Shown: positions 33,972 to 42,733 of the stretch, piece after piece
Layout of the letters: each line of letters starts with the position of its first letter
Position numbering within the stretch: position 1 is the first letter of the stretch
The notes under the pieces: generated by a model
Database searches by the model: none
What the model saw: the letters and a program-made list of their open reading frames with translations, nothing else
Told to the model about the DNA's origin: nothing
From: an uncultured Roseobacter sp.
GTDB lineage: Bacteria > Pseudomonadota > Alphaproteobacteria > Rhodobacterales > Rhodobacteraceae
Length of the DNA stretch: 64,000 nucleotides
Direction: 5' to 3'
NCBI GenBank assembly: GCA_947488305.1
Contig: CANKZM010000003.1
Location: 1-64,000, forward strand
Position numbers and translations under genes: made by a program

Positions 33972-36770
33972 TTATCCCCCCAGTGACCACCATCCTCTGC
34001 GTTTGGGCTTGGCGGGTGCGTCGGTCGCTTCGACCGATACGACATCTGCGTTGGTACTAGAAGCAGCCTGAGCGGCCTGTGGAGCGGGCTCCGGCGCGGG
34101 GGATGGCTCAGGTGTCGGCGCTTCGCTTTCGGCGGGTGCAGCTTCTGGTGCCGCTGCAGCGACCTCCTCGCTGGCCGCGACCTTCTTGCTGCGCGTAACC
34201 CGCTTCCGCTTCGGTTTCGCAGGTTTTTCCTCTTCTGTTGCGCCTGTCGGCGACCCATCATCTGGCGTTGGTTCTCCAGTCTGAACTTCCTGCGTTTCGG
34301 GAGCTGCCTCTTCCTTCTGGGGCTTGCGGGTGCGGCTACGGCTCCGGGTGGCTTTCTTAGGCTTGTCCTCTGGCGTTTCTGCACTGACTTCACCAGACGT
34401 CTCAGATGCCTGAGCGGAGTCCTCTGGCCTGGTCTCGGGTTGGTTCGCATGAACCGTCGGCTCTGCGCCCTGCTCGGCATCCGATGCAGGTGTTTCACCC
34501 TCAGCATTATCGTTTCCGTTGGAGGGGTTATCGGTGTTGTTGTTCTTACTCCGCCCGCGCCGCCGGCGACGACGGCGACGTTTCGGGCGACCCTCTCCGT
34601 CGCTTTCACCATTTCCAGTGTCGCCTGCTGGTGCATTGTCCTCGGCAACGTCATCTTCCGTGTCGACCTGATCCATCAACGAGGTATCGACCGAAACAAC
34701 CTTAGCAGCAGTCGCTGTAACAACGCGCGTCGCTGTTTTGAATTTTTCGAGACTGAAATCGGGGCTGACCAGCGTCGGATCACCTTCGATCCGGACAGAG
34801 AGCCCGTAGCGTGCCTCTATTTGCGCGATGTGTTCGCGCTTTTGGTTCATCAGGTAGTTCGCAATGCCGACCGGCGCTTTGATCAACACTTCCCGGGAGC
34901 GTTTCCGCGTACCCTCTTCTTCGATCTGACGCAGGATCGACAGCGCCAGATTGTCATCAGAGCGGATCAGACCGGTACCATGACAAGCCTGACAGGGTTG
35001 CGTTGTCGCCTCGATCATCCCCGGCCGCAGACGTTGACGGCTCATTTCCATCAGACCAAACCCTGAGATCCGACCGACCTGAATGCGGGCGCGATCGGTC
35101 TTGAGCTTGTCTTTCATGCGCTTTTCGACGGCGGTGTTGTTTTTGCGCTCGTCCATATCGATGAAATCAATGACGATCAGACCGGCAAGGTCGCGCAACC
35201 GCAACTGGCGAGCGACCTCATCGGCGGCTTCCAGGTTGGTTTTCAGGGCGGTCTGCTCGATAGAGCCTTCTTTCGTCGCCCTTCCGGAGTTTACGTCCAC
35301 CGCAACCAGTGCCTCAGTCACCCCGATTACAATGTAACCCCCAGACGGCAACTGTACCGTGGGATTAAACATCGACGCCAAATAGCTTTCGACCTGATAC
35401 CGCGCAAACAGCGGCAATCCTTCACTGTAAAGCTTCACGTTCTTTGCGTGGGACGGCATGATCATTTTCATGAAGTCCTTGGCGATGCGATAGCCACGCT
35501 CCCCCTCGACAAAGACTTCGTCGATGTCGCGGTTGTAAAGATCGCGGATCGAACGTTTGATCAGGTCGCCTTCCTCGTAGATTTTGGCGGGCGCAATTGA
35601 TTTCAACGTCAACTCGCGGATTTGCTCCCACAGGCGCTGAAGATACTCATAGTCACGCTTGATTTCGGCCTTGGTCCGTTTCGCACCGGCGGTACGGACA
35701 ATCAAACCGGCGCCTTGCGGCACTTCAATTTCGTTCGCTATGTCCTTGAGTTTCTTACGATCTGCCGCGTTCGTGATCTTGCGGCTGATGCCGCCACCGC
35801 GCGCCGTATTGGGCATAAGGACACAGTATCTGCCAGCCAGGCTGAGATAAGTGGTGAGTGCAGCACCCTTGTTGCCGCGTTCTTCCTTGACGACCTGCAC
35901 CAACAATATCTGGCGCACCTTGATGACTTCCTGAATTTTATACCGGCGCGGTCGCGGTTTGCGCGCTGGACGGATGTCATCCTGGTCATCGTCATCTGCA
36001 ACAGATTCGATGGTGTCATCTTTCGCAGAAGCGTCCGATTTCCGCGCGGTCTCATCGTCGTCATCGGTGTCTTGATCACCGTCATCCGCCGACTCTTCAT
36101 CCGGTGCTTCGTCATTGTCCGGTGTGTTCTCTGCCGCGGACTCCATCGTTTCAGCTGTCTCGGCGTCTGCCGGGGTTTCCGAGGACTCAACATCTGTTGG
36201 TTCTTTGGCAGCAGTGTCAGAGGTGGCAGCATCGGCGGCGTCATCCTCTTTGACGTCTTCCGGCTCCTCCACGGGCGTTTCCGGGACCCGTTCCATCGGT
36301 GAGGTACCTTCTTCGTCGTCAAGATCAATGGTCTGCATACCTTCGATCTGATCGGTATTCACGTCCTTGGTCGCTATCGCATCATCGGCCGAAGTTTCCG
36401 CGGCTTTGGACTTGGACCTGCTGCGGGTCCGCCGACGTTTGGGTTTGTCCTCATCCTCCTCCTTGGCCTTTTGGGCCTCGGCGTAGGCGCGTTCTTCCTC
36501 CATCAGGGCCTGACGGTCTGCCACCGGGATCTGATAGTAATCCGGATGAATCTCGGAAAAAGCGAGAAAACCATGGCGGTTGCCGCCATAGTCAACAAAA
36601 GCCGCCTGCAGAGACGGTTCGACTCGTGTTACTTTTGCGAGATAAATGTTGCCAGCAAGCTGGCGTTTGTTTTCGGATTCAAAGTCAAATTCCTCAACCT
36701 TGTTTCCGTCCACCACCACAACGCGGGTTTCTTCCGCGTGGGTGGCATCGATAAGCATTTTCTTAGCCAT
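33972..36770 (-). CDS. rne: Ribonuclease E
   Basis: The main endoribonuclease of mRNA decay and rRNA/tRNA processing. From the start MAKKMLIDATHAEETRVVVV, an S1 RNA-binding domain (about 38-120) is split by a long acidic/basic low-complexity insertion (about 95-270), as usual in alphaproteobacteria. The catalytic DNase I-like region includes VDVNSGRATKEGSIEQTALKTNLEAADE and IVIDFIDM. PCQACHG is the Zn-link. The C-terminal 250 residues are disordered, with an arginine-rich RNA-binding stretch (PKRRRRRRRRGR), and end in RRGWWSLGG. The frame is open seven codons further upstream; the ATG at 36770 is chosen because the family starts there. Confidence 0.95.
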   Translation of the reverse strand: MAKKMLIDATHAEETRVVVVDGNKVEEFDFESENKRQLAGNIYLAKVTRVEPSLQAAFVDYGGNRHGFLAFSEIHPDYYQIPVADRQALMEEERAYAEAQKAKEEDEDKPKRRRTRSRSKSKAAETSADDAIATKDVNTDQIEGMQTIDLDDEEGTSPMERVPETPVEEPEDVKEDDAADAATSDTAAKEPTDVESSETPADAETAETMESAAENTPDNDEAPDEESADDGDQDTDDDDETARKSDASAKDDTIESVADDDDQDDIRPARKPRPRRYKIQEVIKVRQILLVQVVKEERGNKGAALTTYLSLAGRYCVLMPNTARGGGISRKITNAADRKKLKDIANEIEVPQGAGLIVRTAGAKRTKAEIKRDYEYLQRLWEQIRELTLKSIAPAKIYEEGDLIKRSIRDLYNRDIDEVFVEGERGYRIAKDFMKMIMPSHAKNVKLYSEGLPLFARYQVESYLASMFNPTVQLPSGGYIVIGVTEALVAVDVNSGRATKEGSIEQTALKTNLEAADEVARQLRLRDLAGLIVIDFIDMDERKNNTAVEKRMKDKLKTDRARIQVGRISGFGLMEMSRQRLRPGMIEATTQPCQACHGTGLIRSDDNLALSILRQIEEEGTRKRSREVLIKAPVGIANYLMNQKREHIAQIEARYGLSVRIEGDPTLVSPDFSLEKFKTATRVVTATAAKVVSVDTSLMDQVDTEDDVAEDNAPAGDTGNGESDGEGRPKRRRRRRRRGRSKNNNTDNPSNGNDNAEGETPASDAEQGAEPTVHANQPETRPEDSAQASETSGEVSAETPEDKPKKATRSRSRTRKPQKEEAAPETQEVQTGEPTPDDGSPTGATEEEKPAKPKRKRVTRSKKVAASEEVAAAAPEAAPAESEAPTPEPSPAPEPAPQAAQAASSTNADVVSVEATDAPAKPKRRGWWSLGG

Positions 36771-37233
36771 ATTTCCAAATTGCACAGCCACGACCTCTCC
36801 GTCCCGGGGGGTCCGGACAGATGTGGTTTATGTCTTGTCAGGGCGATTTGAGACACGCGAACAGGCCGGGCCTCTGGGGCCCCGGCTGAACTGCTCATTG
36901 CATCTACGCGCGTCATCGCGGTTCTTCTCCGACACGTGCGCGCCAATGGGCAGCCACGTATCCGTTATAAACTGCGCCTTCGGGGCAATTTTGCCCCTCT
37001 CTGCGTCAGCGGTTCCTTAGCCGTTTCCGGCTCAATCGGTCTGCCTTGGCGTGCGTCCCTGTTGTGACGTGTCATGCGCAAGGCAGCGAATCTCATTTTG
37101 GGAAAACGGGCGCTCCTGCGCCGCCTCCCTGACAACTAGATAAAGCCACCGTGGGCCGATTGACAATGGGCAATCTGGTTCATCGGCCGCGTTTTGGTCG
37201 CAACCGACTAAAAAGATGGATAAATTAATTCAA
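36771..37233 (-). promoter_or_regulatory. Long structured leader upstream of rne
   Basis: No gene is supported in these 463 bases. Near 36863-36890 lies a GC-rich inverted repeat (GGCCGGGCC with GGCCCCGGC), and near 36980-37000 GGGGCAAAATTGCCCC forms a 6-bp stem. In enterobacteria the rne leader mediates autoregulation by RNase E. A similar role here is an inference from size, position and secondary structure. Confidence 0.4.
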
Positions 37234-38568
37234 CTAGAGGTAGTCTGAACGCTGCAATCCGTATTTCGCCATCTTTTCATTGAGCGTACGCCGTGGCAGG
37301 CAAAGCTCTTCCATGACACTCGCAATCGAACCACGATGCCTGCGCATGGTGTTATCGATCAGCATCCGCTCAAAGGCTTCGACGTATTCCTTCAGCGGCT
37401 TGCCCTCGGTTGTCATCACCGGCTGCATGTCTTCATGATCGTTCATCAACAGGGAGGATATGGTTCCTGCCCCGCGCCGTGACTGCAAGACAGCCCGTTC
37501 TGCAAGGTTGATCAACTGCCGCACGTTGCCCGGCCAAGGGGCTTGCAATAGTTGCGCAGCTTCTTGGGCTGAAACTTGCGGTGCATCACATCCATATTCC
37601 TCAGCAAATTGCTCGCTCAGCCGGGTAAAGAGCGTCAAAATATCCTCGCCCCGCATCCGGAGCGGTGGCACTGTAATCCGCAACGCCGCCAGGCGATAAA
37701 AGAGGTCAGCCCGCAGCACATCTTCTGATGTGCGGCCCGCTTCCTGCAGGTTCGAGATCGCAACGATACGCGTCTCGGCCGGGGTGCCTTGTTCGTTAAT
37801 GACACTCAACAATCGCGCCTGCATCGTCTCGGACAGCGCCTCGATATCCTCCAGCACCAATGTTCCGCCGCGCGCTTCCTCTACTGCGGGAAGCTGAGCA
37901 TCCTCTGGCATCATCGGGCCAAAAAGACGTTTCGCCAGCGCGTCTTCCTCATAGGCACTACAACTGACCAGCACGAATTTCTTGCCCGCGCGGCTTCCAA
38001 CCGCATGCAGGGCATGTGCCACCAGGGTTTTGCCTGTGCCGGTTTCACCGTCGATCAACACATGACCATCTGCCTGGCCCAAATCGAGAATATCCTCGCG
38101 CAGGCGTTCCATGACCGGACTTTGCCCGATGAGCTTTTTCATAAGCTGTGAGCCATCGGACAATTCACGCCGCAAAGCACGGTTATCCATCACCAAGCGC
38201 CGCGCACCAGTCGCTTTCTTCGCCAGTTCCGACATCCGGTCCGGGTTGAAAGGTTTCTCAAGGAAGTCAAAAGCGCCGACACGCATCGCCTCCACCGCCA
38301 TCGGCACATCACCATGGCCAGTGATCATGATGACCGGCAGGGCTGAATCGTTGCCCATCAGTTTTTTGAGGAACTGCATGCCGTCCATGCCGGGCATGCG
38401 GATGTCCGAGATCACAATACCCGGATATTCCGGCCCCAGAACTTTCAGCGCGTCCTCGGCACTGCCAAAGGTTTCCGTGTCGTATCCCGACAACGCCAAC
38501 CATTGGCTGATCGACTGCCGCATGTCCTGTTCGTCATCTACAATCGCAATTTTCATGGCTTGGGTCAT
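37234..38568 (-). CDS. DctD-like response regulator lacking GAFTGA
   Basis: Domain order is receiver (1-120; D55 in ISDIRMPG, K105), AAA+ (about 145-370) and a C-terminal Fis-type HTH (RHRGSIASVMEELCLPRRTLNEKMAKYGL). Walker A is GETGTGKT (174-181) and Walker B GGTLVLED (234-241). The sigma-54 contact loop is absent: after LFG the sequence runs PMMPEDAQLPAVEEAR to GGTL, about five residues short and without GAFTGA. The protein is therefore unlikely to activate sigma-54 RNA polymerase in the standard way. It starts four bases after dctB's stop with GGAG upstream, forming a pair with that kinase. Confidence 0.88.
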   Translation of the reverse strand: MTQAMKIAIVDDEQDMRQSISQWLALSGYDTETFGSAEDALKVLGPEYPGIVISDIRMPGMDGMQFLKKLMGNDSALPVIMITGHGDVPMAVEAMRVGAFDFLEKPFNPDRMSELAKKATGARRLVMDNRALRRELSDGSQLMKKLIGQSPVMERLREDILDLGQADGHVLIDGETGTGKTLVAHALHAVGSRAGKKFVLVSCSAYEEDALAKRLFGPMMPEDAQLPAVEEARGGTLVLEDIEALSETMQARLLSVINEQGTPAETRIVAISNLQEAGRTSEDVLRADLFYRLAALRITVPPLRMRGEDILTLFTRLSEQFAEEYGCDAPQVSAQEAAQLLQAPWPGNVRQLINLAERAVLQSRRGAGTISSLLMNDHEDMQPVMTTEGKPLKEYVEAFERMLIDNTMRRHRGSIASVMEELCLPRRTLNEKMAKYGLQRSDYL

Positions 38569-38571
38569 AAT

Positions 38572-40344
38572 CTACTCCGCCGCCCTTGTTATACTGTCTG
38601 CTTGGTCTTCGCTGCCCAGAATGGGCAATTGCATTTCAAATACCGCGCCGCCCGCCTGCCCGTTGCGCGCTGTCAGCCGTCCACCAAGGTCTGTCACGAT
38701 CTGAGACGAGATAGCAAGTCCTAGCCCGACGCCATCGCCTGGCTGCTTGGTGGTGTAGAACGGCTCGAACAGCGCATCGAGGTCTTCGATGCCAGGGCCA
38801 TTGTCGCGCACTGTCAGGGTCGCGGTCTCACCAGCAGAGAGGATGATCTCCACCTTCGGATCACGCTCGGATTTGGTCGCATCAATGGCATTGCGCAAAA
38901 GGTTCACCATAACCTGTTCTATCCGCAGCCTGTCTCCCATCACCTCGACCCGTTCGTCCGGAATGATACGGGTAATCTGAACCTGCCGTTGACGCAGTTG
39001 AGGCTCCATCATCGCAAGGCTGGCATTGAGCGCATCGCCCATGTCCACTGGTGAAAACGCCTCCTGCCCTTTGCGCGCATAGGATTTGAGTTGGCGGGTG
39101 ATCCCGCCCATGCGCTCGATCAGATCATCGATACGCCCAAAGGATGACAATGCCTCATCCGGGCGGTTTCGTTTCAACAAAAGACGTGCGCCAGCAAGGT
39201 ATGTTTTCATCGCTGCAAGCGGCTGGTTGAGTTCGTGACTGACGGCGGCAGACATCTCCCCCAAGGCGGCGAGTTTGCTTGATTGTTCAAGCGTTTGTTC
39301 CGCCACGGCGAGAGTTTCCTGCACCCGTTTCCGTTCGGCGATTTCCCGCTGCAACGCAGCGTTGAGCGAGCGCAACTCGGCAGATTCTCGCTGGAAAAGT
39401 GCCATGCGCAACGCCGTGCGACGGCTGAGTGCATAGAAGGTCAGAGCCAACAGAATCGCGAACCCCATGATCTCCAGCGCCAGGACACCGTTCACACGTT
39501 CGCGCACCGACGCGTAGGTGGTGTAGCTTGTCATGCGCCAGCCGCGAAACGGGATACGGTTCTCCAACCGCATCACTGCTTCGCCCTGCAAATAGGCGTC
39601 GGGCGGCAAGGCCGTCCAATCCGCGGTGGCCTGAATGGCTCGCTGGATCGCGTTTTGCGGCGTTTGGCGTGCCAACGCCTCTTCTTCGGTGCGCCCTCGC
39701 CAACGCGGTTCGGTTGTCAGGATGATCGTGCCTGTGCTGTCTGTGACGATGACCGCATCTGAAATGCCTGCCCAGGCCCTGCCGAACTTCTGCAGATCAA
39801 CCTCAACCACAATCACCCCCAGCACTTCCGACCCCGATTGCATGCGACGGGAGTAGAAGAAGCCGTATCCGCCGGTTTCGCGTTCCGCCACAGTGAAAAT
39901 CGTGGCATTGGATCGAATTGCATCAACAAAATAAGGCTCTGATCGGTGTCCCTCGCCTAGGCGGTTGCGGTCGGTTGCGGCCACTGTTCGACCGTCGATA
40001 TCCAGCAACATCAAAGACGCGGCACCAATCTCTTCAACAAAAGAGATGAGGCGCCGGGTAGACGCGGTGTAATCCGCAGAATTAAGGGCGCCGATGAGTT
40101 CCGGGTCGCGCGCCAGCAATTGCGGGACAATCGCATTTTGCCGAAGCTCGGCCAGCAGGTTACCGCTGTAAAGTGCCAGCCGTAACTCTGCCCGGTCGCG
40201 GGTGCTATCGGTAAACCTGTCGGTCAGAAGTTTGTTGCTGACCGACACCACAATCACGGCAACCACAAGAATGACCCCCACGGCCATGCGGACACGCCAC
40301 GTGGCGATCGGTGTATCTTGGTCTGATGATGGGTCGCGCTCCAT
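38572..40344 (-). CDS. DctB-like sensor histidine kinase
   Basis: The 590-residue inner-membrane protein has an N-terminal membrane helix (about 17-38), a periplasmic Cache-type sensor (about 45-290) and a second membrane helix (GVLALEIMGFAILLALTFYAL). A coiled coil and then the kinase core follow: H-box ALGEMSAAVSHELNQPLAAMKTYL, N-box NLLRNAIDAT, G1 DNGPGIEDL and G2 GVGLGLAIS. DctB proteins sense C4-dicarboxylates and signal to DctD; no dctP/Q/M transporter is in the window, so the ligand is uncertain. It is the first gene of the pair, followed by the regulator. Confidence 0.85.
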   Translation of the reverse strand: MERDPSSDQDTPIATWRVRMAVGVILVVAVIVVSVSNKLLTDRFTDSTRDRAELRLALYSGNLLAELRQNAIVPQLLARDPELIGALNSADYTASTRRLISFVEEIGAASLMLLDIDGRTVAATDRNRLGEGHRSEPYFVDAIRSNATIFTVAERETGGYGFFYSRRMQSGSEVLGVIVVEVDLQKFGRAWAGISDAVIVTDSTGTIILTTEPRWRGRTEEEALARQTPQNAIQRAIQATADWTALPPDAYLQGEAVMRLENRIPFRGWRMTSYTTYASVRERVNGVLALEIMGFAILLALTFYALSRRTALRMALFQRESAELRSLNAALQREIAERKRVQETLAVAEQTLEQSSKLAALGEMSAAVSHELNQPLAAMKTYLAGARLLLKRNRPDEALSSFGRIDDLIERMGGITRQLKSYARKGQEAFSPVDMGDALNASLAMMEPQLRQRQVQITRIIPDERVEVMGDRLRIEQVMVNLLRNAIDATKSERDPKVEIILSAGETATLTVRDNGPGIEDLDALFEPFYTTKQPGDGVGLGLAISSQIVTDLGGRLTARNGQAGGAVFEMQLPILGSEDQADSITRAAE

Positions 40345-40381
40345 GCGGCGAGACTATGCCAAAGGCATAGACCTGCTCAAG

Positions 40382-41050
40382 TCACGCCATCGCGAAGGAC
40401 CCTGCCAATGCGCGGAAGAGCGCCTGCCCGTCGGTGCCGCCATGGACGGAATCCGCCGCCCGTTCTGGGTGCGGCATCATGCCCAATACACGCCGGTTCT
40501 CTGACAGGATCCCTGCAATGTCGGCTTTGGCACCATTGGGGTTGTCGGTGTAGGAAAACGCAATCCGATCCTCGGCCTTCAAACGCTCTATGGTTTCGTC
40601 ATCTGCAAAGTAATTGCCATCATGGTGCGCAATCGGAATATCGATCACATCGCCCGCGTTATACCCTTGCGTGTAAGGAGATGCCGAGGTCTCAACCGTC
40701 AGCCCGACAGTCCTGCAGATGTATTTCAGCCCCGCGTTGCGCAGCAAAACACCTGGCAACAAACCGGTCTCCGTCAGAACCTGAAACCCATTGCAGATGC
40801 CCAGCACATACCCGCCCCGATCCGCATGCGCGATCACGGACCGGCAGATGGGTGAGTTGGCGGCAATCGCACCACAACGCAAATAATCGCCGAACGAGAA
40901 GCCCCCCGGTATGCCGATGACGTCGACACCAGCTGGCATCTCGGTGTCTTTGTGCCAGACCATCGACACTTTTGCGCCGGCCGCTTCAAAGGCCACAGCG
41001 AGGTCCCGGTCACAGTTGGACCCTGGAAAAACGACAACCGCCGCATGCAT
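40382..41050 (-). CDS. purQ: FGAM synthase glutaminase subunit
   Basis: This class I glutamine amidotransferase (222 residues) supplies ammonia to the PurL subunit in the fourth step of purine synthesis. The nucleophile cysteine is in [17 protein letters not shown], and the catalytic histidine and glutamate in [19 protein letters not shown] opens the protein. It overlaps the stop of purS (TGATG), as expected for the PurS-PurQ-PurL complex; purL is not within the window. Confidence 0.95.
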   Translation of the reverse strand: MHAAVVVFPGSNCDRDLAVAFEAAGAKVSMVWHKDTEMPAGVDVIGIPGGFSFGDYLRCGAIAANSPICRSVIAHADRGGYVLGICNGFQVLTETGLLPGVLLRNAGLKYICRTVGLTVETSASPYTQGYNAGDVIDIPIAHHDGNYFADDETIERLKAEDRIAFSYTDNPNGAKADIAGILSENRRVLGMMPHPERAADSVHGGTDGQALFRALAGSFAMA

Positions 41051-41280
41051 CAGGACATCTCCACCGAGTAGGATTCGATCACCGTGTTGGCGAGCAGCTT
41101 TTCACACATCGCTTTCACGTCGTCTTCGGACGCGCCATCATCGAGATCAAGTTCGATGACCTTACCTTGCCGCACGCCGTTCACGCCTTCGAATCCCAAC
41201 GCCCCAAGGGCATGACGAACCGCCTCACCTTGCGGGTCGAGAACTCCGTTCTTCAGCATTACGTGCACGCGTGCTTTCAT
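41050..41280 (-). CDS. purS: FGAM synthase subunit PurS
   Basis: The 76-residue protein ([45 protein letters not shown]) is the small scaffold subunit of three-part formylglycinamidine synthase. Its conserved LDPQG and K-E motifs are visible. It precedes purQ with overlapping codons and follows purC by 32 bases, which points to a purC-purS-purQ operon. Confidence 0.95.
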   Translation of the reverse strand: MKARVHVMLKNGVLDPQGEAVRHALGALGFEGVNGVRQGKVIELDLDDGASEDDVKAMCEKLLANTVIESYSVEMS

Positions 41281-41312
41281 TTTTTGCCTCTATGTTTGGT
41301 CTGCTGGCCAGC

Positions 41313-42074
41313 TCAGTTGATCAAAGTTGGTTTTGTTATGGGGGTTGCATTCTTCGGCATCACGCCAAGACGTTGGGCAACCTCGGTGTACGCATCGGCA
41401 AGGTTTCCCAGATCGCGTCTGAATACATCCTTATCGAGCTTTTGTCCGGTTTCGATATCCCACAAGCGGCAGCTGTCCGGGCTGATCTCATCTGCGATCA
41501 CCAACCGCTGGAAGTCACCATCATAGACCCGACCGACCTCGATTTTGAAATCCACGAGGCGAATGCCGACGCCATACATCAAGCCGGAAAGAAAATCATT
41601 TACACGCAGTGCCAGGCTCAGGATGTCGTCCATATCCTGCTGACTGGCCCAGCCGAAGGCCGCGATATGTTCTTCGGTCACCAGCGGATCACCCAGTTTG
41701 TCGTCTTTGTAGCAGTACTCTACTATCGGACGTGGCAGCTGAGTCCCCTCTTCCAGCCCGAGGCGTTGCGACATGGTCCCTGCGGCATAATTGCGCACGA
41801 TCACCTCAAGCGGAATGATATCCACGCTGCGCACAAGTTGCTCACGCATGTTCAGTCGTTTGATAAAATGTGTCGGAACGCCAATGTGGCCCAGGCCCGT
41901 CATGAAGAATTCTGAAAGGCGGTTGTTCAAGACACCTTTGCCCTCGATAACCGCTTTTTTCTCGGCATTGAACGCCGTTGCATCATCCTTGAAGTATTGC
42001 ACGATGGTCCCGGGCTCGGGGCCTTCATAAAGAATCTTCGCTTTGCCTTCGTAGATTTTCTTGCGCCGGGCCAT
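41313..42074 (-). CDS. purC: SAICAR synthase
   Basis: Catalyses ATP-dependent joining of aspartate to CAIR in purine synthesis. The ATP-lid opening [17 protein letters not shown], the motif [22 protein letters not shown], and [12 protein letters not shown] with [10 protein letters not shown] are all typical, and the 253-residue length is standard. The ATG at 42074 ([10 protein letters not shown]) is used instead of the track-length start further upstream, because it has GGGC plus AAAGGA-type sequence just before it and gives the family N-terminus. Confidence 0.95.
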   Translation of the reverse strand: MARRKKIYEGKAKILYEGPEPGTIVQYFKDDATAFNAEKKAVIEGKGVLNNRLSEFFMTGLGHIGVPTHFIKRLNMREQLVRSVDIIPLEVIVRNYAAGTMSQRLGLEEGTQLPRPIVEYCYKDDKLGDPLVTEEHIAAFGWASQQDMDDILSLALRVNDFLSGLMYGVGIRLVDFKIEVGRVYDGDFQRLVIADEISPDSCRLWDIETGQKLDKDVFRRDLGNLADAYTEVAQRLGVMPKNATPITKPTLIN

Positions 42075-42165
42075 GGGCGTCCTTTCGCGACTGTGCCCCG
42101 AGAACCGGGGCTGCTCTGCGCCTCTCTTAGTGTAAGCCCGGCTATGCTGCAAGGCACGGGGTACC

Positions 42166-42194
42166 TTGCACTAAGCCGCGCAAATTCGCATATC
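42166..42194 (+). promoter_or_regulatory. Probable promoter of the ATPase zeta subunit gene
   Basis: TTGCAC (42166-42171) and CATATC (42189-42194) are separated by 17 bases, located 38 bases before the ATG of the zeta gene. purC diverges from this region. Confidence 0.5.
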
Positions 42195-42231
42195 TTGTAC
42201 AACGCAAAAATAATCTCCGGGAGACGCGCCA

Positions 42232-42546
42232 ATGACGACCTTCGATGACCGTGAAAACGCCTTCGAGAACAAATATGCCCACGATGCTGAAATGCAGTTT
42301 AAAGCCGAAGCACGGCGTAACAAATTGCTTGGCCTCTGGGCCGCTGAGCTTCTTGGTAAATCGGGTACGGAAGCTGACGACTATGCAAAAGAAGTCGTAA
42401 AATCAGACTTCGAGGAAGCGGGTGACGAAGACGTCTACCGCAAAGTATCCGGCGATTTGGGCACCAAGGCTGATGAGGCAACAATCCGGGCGCAGATGGC
42501 GGCATTGATGGTTGAGGCCAAACGTCAGATGATGGAAGAAAACTGA
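42232..42546 (+). CDS. ATP synthase inhibitor zeta subunit (DUF1476)
   Basis: The 104-residue helical protein belongs to DUF1476, shown in Paracoccus denitrificans to be the zeta subunit that inhibits ATP hydrolysis by F1Fo-ATPase. The N-terminal inhibitory segment FDDRENAFENKYAHDAEMQFKAEARRNKLLGLWAAELLG is well conserved, followed by a helix bundle (DDYAKEVVKSDFEEAGDEDVYRKVSGDL...). It lies apart from any ATP synthase genes. A GGGAG site precedes the ATG and an intrinsic terminator follows. Confidence 0.93.
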   Translation: MTTFDDRENAFENKYAHDAEMQFKAEARRNKLLGLWAAELLGKSGTEADDYAKEVVKSDFEEAGDEDVYRKVSGDLGTKADEATIRAQMAALMVEAKRQMMEEN

Positions 42547-42569
42547 CCCGCCCGAAATTTCGAAAATGA

Positions 42570-42600
42570 ACCGCGCCCGTCTTGTCGGCGCGGTTTTTTT
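42570..42600 (+). terminator. Intrinsic terminator after the zeta subunit gene
   Basis: ACCGCGCC (42570-42577) pairs perfectly with GGCGCGGT (42587-42594) and is followed by seven T's. Confidence 0.92.
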
Positions 42601-42647
42601 GTGGTCTCCGCAAGCCCGCTGCATAACCCCTGCTTACTGGCAACCAC

Positions 42648-42672
42648 ATTATTCATAACAATGATGAATAAT
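42648..42672. promoter_or_regulatory. 9-bp AT-rich palindrome upstream of the homocysteine methyltransferase gene
   Basis: ATTATTCAT (42648-42656) and ATGAATAAT (42664-42672) are perfect inverted repeats with a 7-base centre, 61 bases before the start codon. This looks like an operator. A regulator of the ArsR type such as SahR, known for methionine genes, is one candidate, but I cannot match its consensus from memory. Confidence 0.5.
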
Positions 42673-42709
42673 ATGAATTTGCTTCAAGAGAGAACGCATG
42701 ACAAGACCG

Positions 42710-42724
42710 CCACAATAGCTGTGG
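42710..42724 (+). promoter_or_regulatory. Short hairpin touching the Shine-Dalgarno site
   Basis: CCACA (42710-42714) pairs with TGTGG (42720-42724) around a five-base loop. The last G's of the stem belong to the GGAG ribosome-binding sequence of the gene starting at 42734, so the hairpin could reduce translation. Confidence 0.35.
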
Positions 42725-42733
42725 AGTGACGTA

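Noticed and set aside
33803-34654. 283-codon minus-strand open frame
   Set aside because: Alternative frame of the low-complexity RNase E tail, arginine/proline-rich and without motifs.
42601-42733. SAM/SAH or cobalamin riboswitch before the methyltransferase gene
   Set aside because: The leader has a palindrome and a small hairpin but not the conserved cores of these riboswitches as I know them.
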